Made by a program: the position numbers and the translations under genes
Origin: Microcoleus sp. FACHB-1515
GTDB taxonomy: Bacteria > Cyanobacteriota > Cyanobacteriia > Elainellales > Elainellaceae
Length of the DNA: 64,000 bases
Direction of reading: 5' to 3'
NCBI RefSeq assembly: GCF_014696105.1
Contig: NZ_JACJPO010000020.1
Location: 186,001-250,000 of the forward strand
Notes under the pieces: model-generated
Databases searched by the model: none
What the model saw: the letters and a program-made list of their open reading frames with translations, nothing else
What the model was told of the DNA's origin: nothing
Part shown: piece by piece, positions 15,233 through 22,917 of the stretch
Numbering within the stretch: the first letter of the stretch is position 1
Layout of the letters: every line of letters starts with the position of its first letter

Positions 15233-15555
15233 AGTAAAAAACTCCCGTCTAGTTGTGGGTTGGGTCAAATTCTCTTTAAACAGTACTGCTAAGTGAAATG
15301 ATTGTCCGGGAGGCTTTTGTATGTTTCTAGAGAAAATATCTGTTTTAGCAAATCTAGGCATTTGACTGAAGTGATCAGTTTGAAAGTACCGATCGCCCCC
15401 CCCCCCTACGGCACTCCCCCCAAACCCGATCGCAAAACCCGATCGCCTCACCCCCTCCCGCCTGCATACAATTGGAGCATTAGCTTAACGGATGAGGGTC
15501 GGTTCAGCATGGCTGTCGCCCTGATCCCTAACCCCTAATCCCTAACTCCTAACCC
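15233..15555. other. Divergent spacer between the nuclease gene and clpB
   Basis: Contains a run of 11 C at 15396-15406, HIP1-like sites and a heptamer-type repeat next to clpB. No clear promoter hexamers and no CIRCE-like inverted repeat (TTAGCACTC type) were seen. Confidence 0.5.
15525..15555 (+). repeat. Tandem CCCTAA-type repeat abutting the clpB start
   Basis: Successive ATCCCTAACCCCTAATCCCT and AACTCCTAACCC units end one base before the clpB ATG. It is the short tandem repeat type seen between cyanobacterial genes. It occupies the place of a ribosome binding site, and none is visible. Confidence 0.8.
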
Positions 15556-18174
15556 ATGCAGCCAACCAATCCCAATCAATTTACCGAAAAGGCGTGGGAG
15601 GCGATTACCCGAACTCCCGACGTTGCCAAGCAAGCGCAGCACCAGCAGATCGAATCTGAACATTTGATGCGATCGCTGCTCGACCAAGAAGGATTGACCG
15701 CGAGCATCTTGAGCAAAGCAGGCATCAACACGCAAAAGCTGCGCGACTATACGGATGACTTTATTAGCCGCCAGCCGAAAGTTTCCGGTGCGGGTTCGTC
15801 CGTGTATCTGGGGCGATCGCTCGATACCCTGCTCGATCGGGCTGAGGCGTTTCGCAAAGAATTTGGCGACGAGTATATTTCGATCGAGCATTTGCTGTTG
15901 GGCTATGCAAAAGACGATCGATTTGGTAAGGCGATGTTCCAGGAATTTCGCCTGGATGAAAACAAGCTGCGCCGCACGATCGAACAGGTGAGAGGCAATC
16001 AAAAAGTGACCGACCAGAATCCCGAAGGAAAATACGAAGCATTGGAAAAGTACGGTCGTGATCTGACGCAGTACGCTCGTGAAGGCAAGCTCGATCCGGT
16101 GATTGGACGAGATGACGAAATTCGCCGCACGATTCAGATTTTGTCGCGCCGCACGAAGAACAATCCGGTGCTGATTGGTGAACCGGGCGTGGGTAAGACC
16201 GCGATCGCCGAAGGACTCGCCCAGCGGATTGTCAGCGGCGACGTGCCGCAGTCGCTCAAAGACCGCAAGCTGATCGCGCTGGACATGGGCGCACTGATCG
16301 CCGGAGCCAAATACCGAGGTGAATTTGAAGAACGCCTCAAAGCCGTCCTCAAAGAAGTCACCGATTCTCGCGGCACGATCATTCTATTTATTGACGAAAT
16401 TCACACGGTCGTCGGCGCGGGCGCAACGCAGGGCGCAATGGACGCCGGAAACCTGCTCAAGCCGATGCTGGCGCGGGGTGAACTCCGCTGCATCGGTGCG
16501 ACCACGCTGGACGAATACCGCAAATACATCGAGAAGGATGCCGCCTTGGAACGGCGATTCCAGCAGGTCTACGTGGATCAGCCGACAGTCGAAGACACGG
16601 TTTCGATTCTGCGCGGCCTGAAAGAACGCTACGAAGTGCATCACGGCGTCAAGATTTCCGACAGTGCCCTCGTTGCTGCCGCCGCACTTTCGACCCGCTA
16701 CATCTCCGATCGATTCCTGCCTGACAAAGCGATCGACCTGGTAGACGAAGCCGCTGCGAAGCTGAAGATGGAAATCACCTCGAAGCCGGAAGAGTTGGAT
16801 GAAGTCGATCGCAAGATTCTTCAGCTTGAGATGGAGCGGCTGTCGCTGCAAAAGGAAACCGATCGCGCCTCTCGCGAACGACTAGAGCGGATCGAGAAGG
16901 AACTGGCCGACCTCAAGGAAGAGCAATCCGCCCTGAATGCTCAGTGGCAGGCCGAAAAGGATGTGATTACGGACATCCAAAAGCTGAAGGAAGAACTCGA
17001 TCGCCTCAACGTCGAGATCGCGCAGGCCGAACGCGACTACGACCTCAACCGCGCTGCCGAATTGAAGTACGGCAAATCGACGGACATCCAGCGGCAGCTT
17101 GAAGAAGCCGAGCAAAAGCTGGCGGAAACGCAGACGACGGGTAAGTCGATGCTGCGCGAAGAAGTCACCGAGGCCGACATTGCCGAAATCATCTCGAAGT
17201 GGACGGGCATTCCGATCAGCAAGCTGGTCGAATCCGAGATGCACAAACTCTTGCAGCTTGAAGACGAACTGCACAAGCGCGTCATTGGTCAGGCCGAAGC
17301 GGTGACAGCGGTTGCGGATGCGATTCAGCGATCGCGTGCCGGACTCGCCGACCCCAATCGCCCCACAGCGAGCTTCATCTTCCTTGGCCCCACTGGAGTC
17401 GGCAAAACCGAACTCGCCAAAGCCCTCGCCGCCTACCTGTTCGATACCGAAGAAGCCCTCGTCCGCATCGATATGTCGGAATACATGGAGAAGCATTCGG
17501 TTTCGCGCCTGATTGGTGCGCCTCCCGGATACGTGGGCTACGACGAAGGCGGCCAGCTTACCGAGTCGATTCGCCGCCGTCCCTATGCCGTGATTCTGTT
17601 TGACGAAATCGAAAAGGCGCACCCAGATGTCTTCAACGTCATGCTGCAAATTCTCGATGATGGTCGCGTCACCGATTCGCAAGGCCACACGGTCGATTTC
17701 AAGAATACCGTGATCATCATGACCAGCAACATCGGGTCGCAGTACATCCTCGATGTGGCGGGTGACGATCGCCACTACGACGAGATGCGCGGTCGCGTTA
17801 TGGAAGCGATGCGCCAAAGCTTCCGCCCCGAATTCCTCAACCGCATTGACGAAATCATCATCTTTCACGGCCTCGACAAGTCGGAACTGCGTGAGATCGT
17901 CAAGCTGCAAGTTGAGAGATTGGGAAGGAGACTGGGCGATCGCAAAATGTCTCTCCGCCTCTCGGATGCCGCCCTCGACTTCCTCGCTGAAGTCGGCTAT
18001 GACCCGGTTTACGGCGCACGCCCGCTCAAGCGAGCCATCCAGCGCGAACTCGAAACGCAAATTGCCAAAGCCATCCTGCGCGGCGACTTCAACGATGGCG
18101 ACACGATTTTTGTCGATGTCGAGAATGAGCGGCTGGCGTTTAAGCGATTGCCTGCTGAGTTGGTGACGCTGTAA
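15556..18174 (+). CDS. clpB: ATP-dependent disaggregase ClpB
   Basis: 872 residues with full ClpB order: N-terminal Clp_N repeats (1-150), first AAA domain with [13 protein letters not shown], the ClpB-specific coiled-coil middle domain (about 405-525, [20 protein letters not shown]), second AAA domain with [12 protein letters not shown], and the D2-small domain. It extracts proteins from aggregates with DnaK. It lacks a ClpP-binding loop as expected. The start matches the family ([17 protein letters not shown]). A strong terminator follows 26 bases after the stop, so it is monocistronic. Confidence 0.97.
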   Translation: MQPTNPNQFTEKAWEAITRTPDVAKQAQHQQIESEHLMRSLLDQEGLTASILSKAGINTQKLRDYTDDFISRQPKVSGAGSSVYLGRSLDTLLDRAEAFRKEFGDEYISIEHLLLGYAKDDRFGKAMFQEFRLDENKLRRTIEQVRGNQKVTDQNPEGKYEALEKYGRDLTQYAREGKLDPVIGRDDEIRRTIQILSRRTKNNPVLIGEPGVGKTAIAEGLAQRIVSGDVPQSLKDRKLIALDMGALIAGAKYRGEFEERLKAVLKEVTDSRGTIILFIDEIHTVVGAGATQGAMDAGNLLKPMLARGELRCIGATTLDEYRKYIEKDAALERRFQQVYVDQPTVEDTVSILRGLKERYEVHHGVKISDSALVAAAALSTRYISDRFLPDKAIDLVDEAAAKLKMEITSKPEELDEVDRKILQLEMERLSLQKETDRASRERLERIEKELADLKEEQSALNAQWQAEKDVITDIQKLKEELDRLNVEIAQAERDYDLNRAAELKYGKSTDIQRQLEEAEQKLAETQTTGKSMLREEVTEADIAEIISKWTGIPISKLVESEMHKLLQLEDELHKRVIGQAEAVTAVADAIQRSRAGLADPNRPTASFIFLGPTGVGKTELAKALAAYLFDTEEALVRIDMSEYMEKHSVSRLIGAPPGYVGYDEGGQLTESIRRRPYAVILFDEIEKAHPDVFNVMLQILDDGRVTDSQGHTVDFKNTVIIMTSNIGSQYILDVAGDDRHYDEMRGRVMEAMRQSFRPEFLNRIDEIIIFHGLDKSELREIVKLQVERLGRRLGDRKMSLRLSDAALDFLAEVGYDPVYGARPLKRAIQRELETQIAKAILRGDFNDGDTIFVDVENERLAFKRLPAELVTL

Positions 18175-18200
18175 GGAGCGATCGGGTTTTGTAAGTTTGG

Positions 18201-18228
18201 GGGTGGGCAGCAATGCTCACCCTTTTTT
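18201..18228 (+). terminator. Rho-independent terminator of clpB
   Basis: Stem GGGTGGGC (18201-18208) pairs with GCTCACCC (18215-18222) with one G-T pair, has a six-base loop, and is followed by six T. Confidence 0.85.
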
Positions 18229-18280
18229 GTTGGCTGTGTTGCTTGCAGTGAGGCCGATCCAGGATAAAAGTTTTAAATGT

Positions 18281-18309
18281 TTGACAAACTTCTTTGGTTT
18301 CAGTACCAT
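18281..18309 (+). promoter_or_regulatory. Sigma-70 type promoter
   Basis: TTGACA at 18281-18286, a 17-base spacer, then TACCAT at 18304-18309 (four of six matches to TATAAT). It lies 26 bases before the GTG of the next gene and after the clpB terminator, so the three-gene unit 18336-20067 has its own promoter. Confidence 0.6.
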
Positions 18310-18335
18310 AGCTTTGTAGATGAGAGAAAAGTGCT

Positions 18336-18710
18336 GTGTCTAAAAACTTCAAAGTAGTTCCCATTTCCGAACTACGAATCAGGTTGACAAAGATCAAGCG
18401 GCAAGTCCAGTTGGGACAGCAACGTATTGTTGTAACTCACTATGGGGAGACAGTAGGATTTCTACTGCCACTAAGCGATCTAGCTCCTGATTGCAACGTT
18501 CCAATTCAGAAGTCAGTAGAAATGCCTTTAACCAGGTTCAGAGAAGAATTAACTGAAACATGGGAGCTTCTCGAATCTAATGTTGATTGCATATACTTGA
18601 CTTTCCACACCCGTTGCATTATGGCTTTTGTTAATCGACGCTTAAGTCCTCATCTTTCAATTCCAGTATTTGACTATTCTGGAAAAGTCTTGCTGGTTGC
18701 TGACGACTGA
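18336..18710 (+). CDS. Phd/YefM-like antitoxin with a second Phd-like repeat
   Basis: 124 residues, GTG start. Residues 9-50 (ISELRIRLTKIKRQVQLGQQ, RIVVTHYGETVGFLLPLSDL) are a Phd/YefM-type DNA-binding fold. Residues 63-105 (LTRFREELTETWELLESNVD, CIYLTFHTRCIMAFVNRRL) follow the same pattern, so the protein looks like two Phd halves in tandem; this second assignment is my inference. It is the first gene of a unit with a RelE-like fusion and a nuclease, and probably represses the promoter just upstream. Confidence 0.65.
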   Translation: MSKNFKVVPISELRIRLTKIKRQVQLGQQRIVVTHYGETVGFLLPLSDLAPDCNVPIQKSVEMPLTRFREELTETWELLESNVDCIYLTFHTRCIMAFVNRRLSPHLSIPVFDYSGKVLLVADD

Positions 18711-18745
18711 TCCCTCATTCATGACTAACTGGAACGGTACAGAGA

Positions 18746-19624
18746 ATGTTTCAACTGATTTCTGGCAATCGCTTGGCAACCGAAATACTGACAAAGCTCC
18801 ATAAACGAGACAGCCGATTTGATGATGCTGCAATGTATCTACAGAGGCTTGCTCAAGCGGGTCATCTTTTTGGTGCTAAACTTATTCGCTTTGCCCAAGA
18901 CTTAAGCATTTGCGAAGGTTTTCAAATTTCTTGTCGTTCTTGTCAAATTGTCTACACAGTTGAAACCAAGAAGAAACAGATCAAGATATACGGATTTGAA
19001 ATGGATGCTTCTCAAAGATTTTCGGCATACATCGATTCAATTGAAACGGGTTGGCAAAGTGAAGAAACAGAAGTGGAAATTTACATTCCTCAAGCCGATC
19101 GTCCTGACAAGCTGATTCGCACTTTAGAGTTGGTTTGTGAAGGATATACCAATTCGTTTGACTTGGGCGTTGGATTGGGTCATGGAGGAAGAAAATATAA
19201 TCTTGATGACATCGCCCGTCATGGCTCATATTTTGCCAGAGCAGCAGAGGAGCTTAAACTTTTAACGCATCGCAAAGAAGGCCGCTCCTACAAGTACGAA
19301 CTGACAACTGTAGGAAGGTACATCGCAACCTGCCGCGATCGAACTGCAAAAGAACGCCTGCTAGCAAAGGCAATGCTTGGCTTCTACCCAGTCCAGGCAG
19401 TTTTTAATGAAATTACTAGAGCCAAGCAGAATCTAACACGCGAGTTAGTCGAAGAGATAATCGAGCTTGTTAGCCCTGGCAATCACAAGGCTGAAACCAT
19501 CACAAGGCGGGCAAATTGCCTGATGAAATGGGTAACATGGGTTGCATTTATTGAGGAAGTTCCAATCTTTCACCAGAACGAGACTCAAGACACGGCAGAG
19601 CGCCAGTTAACTCTTGAGTTTTAG
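18746..19624 (+). CDS. RelE-like N-terminal domain joined to a winged-helix-type region
   Basis: 292 residues. Residues 1-85 look like a RelE/Gp49-type toxin fold: MYLQRLAQAGHLFGAKLIRF, then CQIVYTVETKKKQIKIYGFE. Residues 115-292 are helical with a basic patch near 253-263 (ITRRANCLMKWVTWV) similar to DNA-binding segments found in restriction-linked proteins. No catalytic residues can be assigned safely. It starts 35 bases after the antitoxin-like gene and is followed 23 bases later by the nuclease. A toxin with an added DNA-binding or regulatory module is the simplest reading. Confidence 0.5.
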   Translation: MFQLISGNRLATEILTKLHKRDSRFDDAAMYLQRLAQAGHLFGAKLIRFAQDLSICEGFQISCRSCQIVYTVETKKKQIKIYGFEMDASQRFSAYIDSIETGWQSEETEVEIYIPQADRPDKLIRTLELVCEGYTNSFDLGVGLGHGGRKYNLDDIARHGSYFARAAEELKLLTHRKEGRSYKYELTTVGRYIATCRDRTAKERLLAKAMLGFYPVQAVFNEITRAKQNLTRELVEEIIELVSPGNHKAETITRRANCLMKWVTWVAFIEEVPIFHQNETQDTAERQLTLEF

Positions 19625-19647
19625 AAATGAAATCTAGAGGGTAAACA

Positions 19648-20067
19648 ATGTCATCGGGTTCTAGAGCAAACTTGTCAGGAAAAACAGCCGAACATATTCT
19701 TGCTTGTATTCTTAAGCATCACGGCTTTGTAGTAAAACCACAGTATATTGCTGGCCGTAGCATTTATGACTGTGAGCTAAAGATCGATCTGTTTGTTGAG
19801 GGAATTCCTGCGTTTCCAAAAGGTTTAGCTGTTGAATCCAAATGGCAAGACGTTAAAGGATCGGTAGACGAAAAGCTACCTTACCTGGTTACTAACATCA
19901 AGTCGATTTATCCTTTTCCTGCGGTCATTGTCATTCATGGAGGTGGCACTCGACCAGGAGCAATTAGGTGGTTGAAATCTCAGGTTGATCAAGACAAATT
20001 GATTGCTGTTCTTTCACTAGAAGAATTTGTTTCTTGGGTTACTCGTAAACTAACTTTAGCAGCTTAG
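19648..20067 (+). CDS. PD-(D/E)XK nuclease-like protein
   Basis: 139 residues. The core follows the PD-(D/E)XK plan: helix with Glu15 (TAEHILACILKHHGF), strand KIDLFVEG with Asp47, strand AVESKWQ with Glu63 and Lys65, then a hydrophobic strand AVIVIHGGG. The size fits a compact restriction-type nuclease. It follows the RelE-like fusion gene on the same strand, 3 bases before the next DUF433 gene, so it may be co-transcribed with both. Confidence 0.7.
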   Translation: MSSGSRANLSGKTAEHILACILKHHGFVVKPQYIAGRSIYDCELKIDLFVEGIPAFPKGLAVESKWQDVKGSVDEKLPYLVTNIKSIYPFPAVIVIHGGGTRPGAIRWLKSQVDQDKLIAVLSLEEFVSWVTRKLTLAA

Positions 20068-20070
20068 CTT

Positions 20071-20406
20071 ATGGAATCCGTCATTGCTGAACACATCGAA
20101 ATTACGCCTGGGATTTGTGGCGGCAGAGCGAGGATTGCCGGACATCGAATTCGGGTGCAAGATATTGTCGTTTGGAGCGATCGCCTTGGCCTCTCCCCAG
20201 ACGAAATCGTCACGCACTACCCTAGCATCACGCTAGCCGATGTTTATGCTGCCTTGGCTTACTATCACGATCACCTAGAAGAAATTCGATCGCAAATTCA
20301 AGCCGACGATGCCTTAGTCGCTCAGATGCAGGCCGAAACGCCTTCGCTAGTTCAGCAGAAATTGACCGAACAAAATGTCCGCAACAGTTCGCTTCCATCT
20401 GGGTGA
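20071..20406 (+). CDS. DUF433 antitoxin, extended form
   Basis: 111 residues: TPGICGGRARIAGHRIRVQD, IVVWSDRLGLSPDEIVTHYP, LADVYAALAYYHDH, then a charged helical tail (EEIRSQIQADDALVAQMQAE) that shorter DUF433 proteins lack. It overlaps the DUF5615 gene by 32 bases. Start 3 bases after the nuclease stop. Confidence 0.9.
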   Translation: MESVIAEHIEITPGICGGRARIAGHRIRVQDIVVWSDRLGLSPDEIVTHYPSITLADVYAALAYYHDHLEEIRSQIQADDALVAQMQAETPSLVQQKLTEQNVRNSSLPSG

Positions 20407-20710
20407 AAACGTCAGCAATGCAGTAGCGGAAGGCTTGCGGCGACGCAGCATCGATGTGACAACAACCGCAGAGCAAGGACTACTGGGTGTATCCGATGAA
20501 GAACAACTTGCATTTGCAACGGCTCAGCAAAGAGTGCTGTTTACACAAGATGCCGATTTGCTCAGACTGCATCAAGCTGGAATGACTCATGCAGGCATTG
20601 CTTTTTGTCGGAACAACACGCGATCGATCGGCGAAATCATCCGAGGCTTAGTTTTGATCTGGGAACTCGTTGAACCCGAAGAAATGGCTGGACGAGTTGA
20701 ATTTTTGTGA
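20375..20710 (+). CDS. DUF5615 PIN-like toxin
   Basis: 111 residues with MSATVRFHLGENVSNAVAEG at the N-terminus, FTQDADLLRLH near 57-67 and a C-terminal ILIWELV-type helix. Predicted RNase partner of the overlapping DUF433 gene. Confidence 0.88.
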   Translation: MSATVRFHLGENVSNAVAEGLRRRSIDVTTTAEQGLLGVSDEEQLAFATAQQRVLFTQDADLLRLHQAGMTHAGIAFCRNNTRSIGEIIRGLVLIWELVEPEEMAGRVEFL

Positions 20711-20723
20711 GGGCGATCGCTAT

Positions 20724-20975
20724 CTACTCCAAATCAGTTCCGTCCCACATCTCGGATAGCGGAATTCGATCGCCCGACTTTGCCTGCTGCAATGCTTGCT
20801 GAAGACTTGCCTTAATTTCCTCAACAGGCGTATCGTCTGAATCGTCTGTTTCTTCAGCAGGTTCCGAAAATAGCAGAATGACGCGCACACGACTAGAAGC
20901 AGCCGCTTGGATTGGCGCATCTAGCAGCAGATTTCCTTCAGCGTCAATTGTGCCTGTGACTTCGATCGCCCTCAT
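20724..20975 (-). CDS. RelN-like antitoxin, no partner toxin
   Basis: 83 residues: MRAIEVTGTIDAEGNLLLDA, SRVRVILLFSEP, then an acidic tail (ETDDSDDTPVEEI). This matches the cyanobacterial RelN antitoxin family, which normally precedes a RelE toxin. No toxin follows on the same strand; the gene to its left is a plus-strand DUF5615 gene ending 13 bases away. An orphan antitoxin. Confidence 0.65.
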   Translation of the reverse strand: MRAIEVTGTIDAEGNLLLDAPIQAAASSRVRVILLFSEPAEETDDSDDTPVEEIKASLQQALQQAKSGDRIPLSEMWDGTDLE

Positions 20976-21053
20976 AACTTACCCTGTCCGCTACATGAAG
21001 TGTAAGCGATCGCGCCTCTGTTACAGTGAAAACATCCCAGCTAGCCACCTGTC

Positions 21054-21332
21054 ATGCAAAGTTATCCTCTCGCAGAACTGGGCGATGCGCGACTCAAGGA
21101 AGTGTTTGAGCAGGCGATCGCTGAACCCGTGTTGCTGACGGAAGAATCGCAGCCGAGCTATGTAATTTTGTCGGCTCAGAACTACCAGCAACTCATTCAG
21201 CGACTGAGTGAGCTTGAAGATCGGCTTTTGGGGCAGTCTGCTAAGGATGCGCTGGGGCGATCGCACATGGTTGGTACAGAAACCTTCACAGCAGAACTGG
21301 AGCGACTGGCCGCATTAGACAGCGGGCAGTAG
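21054..21332 (+). CDS. Phd/YefM family antitoxin
   Basis: 92 residues: AELGDARLKEVFEQAIAEPV, LLTEESQPSYVILSAQNYQQ is the Phd fold. The C-terminal half is the toxin-binding tail. One base separates its stop from the RelE gene, so the pair is an operon. Confidence 0.88.
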   Translation: MQSYPLAELGDARLKEVFEQAIAEPVLLTEESQPSYVILSAQNYQQLIQRLSELEDRLLGQSAKDALGRSHMVGTETFTAELERLAALDSGQ

Positions 21333-21333
21333 G

Positions 21334-21615
21334 ATGGCAAAGCTTGATGGTCTTGCGATCGTTCTCGATTTTCTTCAAGGACTACAGCCCAAGATTGCGG
21401 CTCAAATTGCCAAAAAAGTTCTAGCGCTTAACGTAGAGCCAAGGCCGATCGACAGCAAAGAACTGACTGGTTATCCGGGCTACTACCGAGTAGACAGCGG
21501 CGAATACCGAATTGTTTATCGATTCAAACCTGGCGAAGATTTAGTTGAAATCGTTTTAGTTGGTAAACGCAATGATGATGAAGTTTACAAGCAACTGAAG
21601 CGATTGTTGGGATAG
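21334..21615 (+). CDS. RelE family toxin
   Basis: 93 residues, intact: FLQGLQPKIAAQIAKKVLAL, ELTGYPGYYRVDSGEYRIVY, then VLVGKRNDDEVYKQLKR with the basic and Tyr residues used by ribosome-dependent mRNases. It follows the Phd-type antitoxin. This is one of the few RelE genes in the window without an insertion. Confidence 0.92.
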   Translation: MAKLDGLAIVLDFLQGLQPKIAAQIAKKVLALNVEPRPIDSKELTGYPGYYRVDSGEYRIVYRFKPGEDLVEIVLVGKRNDDEVYKQLKRLLG

Positions 21616-21674
21616 AGTGATTGGCGTAACCCACACAGAATCGATCGCCCCTGTGACTTGTGAAACAGGCACTT

Positions 21675-21884
21675 TCAACCCTGATTCAAGCGGATCAACC
21701 GAAACAACTCCTCAGAAATGCTTTTTGCCAAGGTTGATTCCATCGGGCAGCTTACCGTTCGACGTTCAGGCTGAAACCAAGCGATCGCCTCCTCCAACTG
21801 CTGAACCGAGTACGGCTCCTGCGTCAGCATCCGAATCAGCAGATTTTCCACAATCAAGGCTTGTGAGTCGTTGAGAACGAGCAT
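21675..21884 (-). CDS. Small hypothetical protein
   Basis: 69 residues, MLVLNDSQALIVENLLIRML at the start, with a strong Shine-Dalgarno AAGGAGGT inside the end of the upstream small gene. I do not recognise the family. The strong ribosome site and short spacing to the upstream small frame support a real two-gene unit. Confidence 0.5.
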   Translation of the reverse strand: MLVLNDSQALIVENLLIRMLTQEPYSVQQLEEAIAWFQPERRTVSCPMESTLAKSISEELFRLIRLNQG

Positions 21885-21885
21885 T

Positions 21886-22014
21886 TTAGCGACCTCCTTT
21901 TTCAGCTTTTGCCAAAATAACGAGGGCTTTGTCGATGTCTCGAATCTTGATTGCCCGAAGTGCGGTCAGGATCGATCGAATCAAAGCAACTTCGTCGTCT
22001 GAGAGTGTGACCAT
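21886..22014 (-). CDS. Very small hypothetical protein
   Basis: 42 codons: MVTLSDDEVALIRSILTALR, then AIKIRDIDKALVILAKAEKG. It is a predicted amphipathic helical peptide. Its 3' end contains the ribosome site of the next gene, with only one base between its stop and that ATG. Function unknown. Confidence 0.5.
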   Translation of the reverse strand: MVTLSDDEVALIRSILTALRAIKIRDIDKALVILAKAEKGGR

Positions 22015-22159
22015 TTGCAAAACTCCTTCAGTAGCCACCCTATGGTTTGTTTGATTGGGCTACTTGAAATCTAATATACCGTAGTGTGGCATGTTTCACA
22101 ACACGGCAAATAAAACATTTTGCAACTGTGATCAGAGACAATGACATTGACGGATCTAG

Positions 22160-22375
22160 GTGTCGATCGTGGCGGCAAAGAAACGAAAGCCAGAGATTCG
22201 AGTGTTTGTTGAGGAAGACTTGGATCGGCTCCTCAAGGCACTTTCGGGTCTCAAAGACACTTCATTAAGCGGTTTGGTGAATGAGGCGATCGAGTTTTAC
22301 ATCAATCACAATGCGGATGTACAAAAGTTGATTAAACGGTTCAACCTGGAAGACCTGAGTAATTTGGAAGAATAA
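22160..22375 (+). CDS. Ribbon-helix-helix (CopG/Arc-type) protein
   Basis: 71 residues from a GTG; a second GTG three codons later is an alternative. The text KPEIRVFVEEDLDRLLKALS is the strand and first helix, and SLSGLVNEAIEFYINH the second helix. Likely an antitoxin-type repressor. A second ribbon-helix-helix gene follows 10 bases later. Confidence 0.65.
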   Translation: MSIVAAKKRKPEIRVFVEEDLDRLLKALSGLKDTSLSGLVNEAIEFYINHNADVQKLIKRFNLEDLSNLEE

Positions 22376-22385
22376 AATTTGCTCC

Positions 22386-22541
22386 GTGACGACCGATAAA
22401 GCCAGAATTACCGTGTACTTGCCTCAAGCGCTAAAAGATCGCTTATCTGTTGAGGCACAGAAGGATAAGCGATCGGTCAGTGTGCTGATTGAGATCTTGA
22501 TTTTGGAAGCTTTAGAAGCTAGAAACAGCAAGCAATCGTAG
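22386..22541 (+). CDS. Short ribbon-helix-helix protein
   Basis: 51 codons, GTG start: ARITVYLPQALKDRLSVEAQ, then DKRSVSVLIEILILEALEA. This is a minimal CopG-type DNA-binding domain. It lies directly after another ribbon-helix-helix gene; no toxin is visible after them. Confidence 0.7.
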   Translation: MTTDKARITVYLPQALKDRLSVEAQKDKRSVSVLIEILILEALEARNSKQS

Positions 22542-22626
22542 CGATCGCGATGCAACTTCCGAACGCTGAAATCTCCTTCATCAACTTTTCCTCGGCTCAC
22601 CAGTTGCTACATCTTGAGGTAATGCA

Positions 22627-22917
22627 ATGCTCAACACCCTCAATCAACTTCAGCTTTTAGATGTCATTGCCCTCAAAGAACCATTACCTGAAAATGGGTT
22701 ACTTGCAGGTCAAGTGGGAACGATCGTCGAACTTTTAGCCCCTGATGTTTACGAGGTTGACTTCAGCGACAACAACGGCCAAACCTATGCCATGCTATCG
22801 CTCCACACAAGCCAACTGCTCAAACTACACTACGTTTGGATTTTGATCGATCGCAGTGCGGTGAGAAGCGATCGCATCCGCGCTAGCGCGTGCCGCTGCC
22901 CAGCAGAAACAAGCTGA
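22627..22917 (+). CDS. DUF4926 domain protein
   Basis: 96 residues; the first 67 are DUF4926: LLDVIALKEPLPENGLLAGQ, VGTIVELLAPDVYEVDFSD, YAMLSLHTSQLLKLHY. DUF4926 proteins are small, found next to DUF6883 or other toxin-like genes in cyanobacteria. The last 28 residues are translated HIP1-rich spacer and overlap the 3' end of the convergent protease gene, so the natural stop was probably lost. Confidence 0.75.
   Translation: MLNTLNQLQLLDVIALKEPLPENGLLAGQVGTIVELLAPDVYEVDFSDNNGQTYAMLSLHTSQLLKLHYVWILIDRSAVRSDRIRASACRCPAETS

Noticed and set aside
15519-15555. CRISPR-like repeat near clpB
   Set aside because: The units are contiguous heptamer-type repeats without spacers, so it is a simple tandem repeat.
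16882-18213. 443-codon minus-strand open frame opposite clpB
   Set aside because: It is antisense to the conserved ClpB sequence and only reflects the codon bias of that gene.
22550-22657. Possible start of a DUF6883 gene before the DUF4926 gene (MQLPNAE)
   Set aside because: Only seven residues resemble the family and the frame stops after 35 codons; too little to call even as a remnant.
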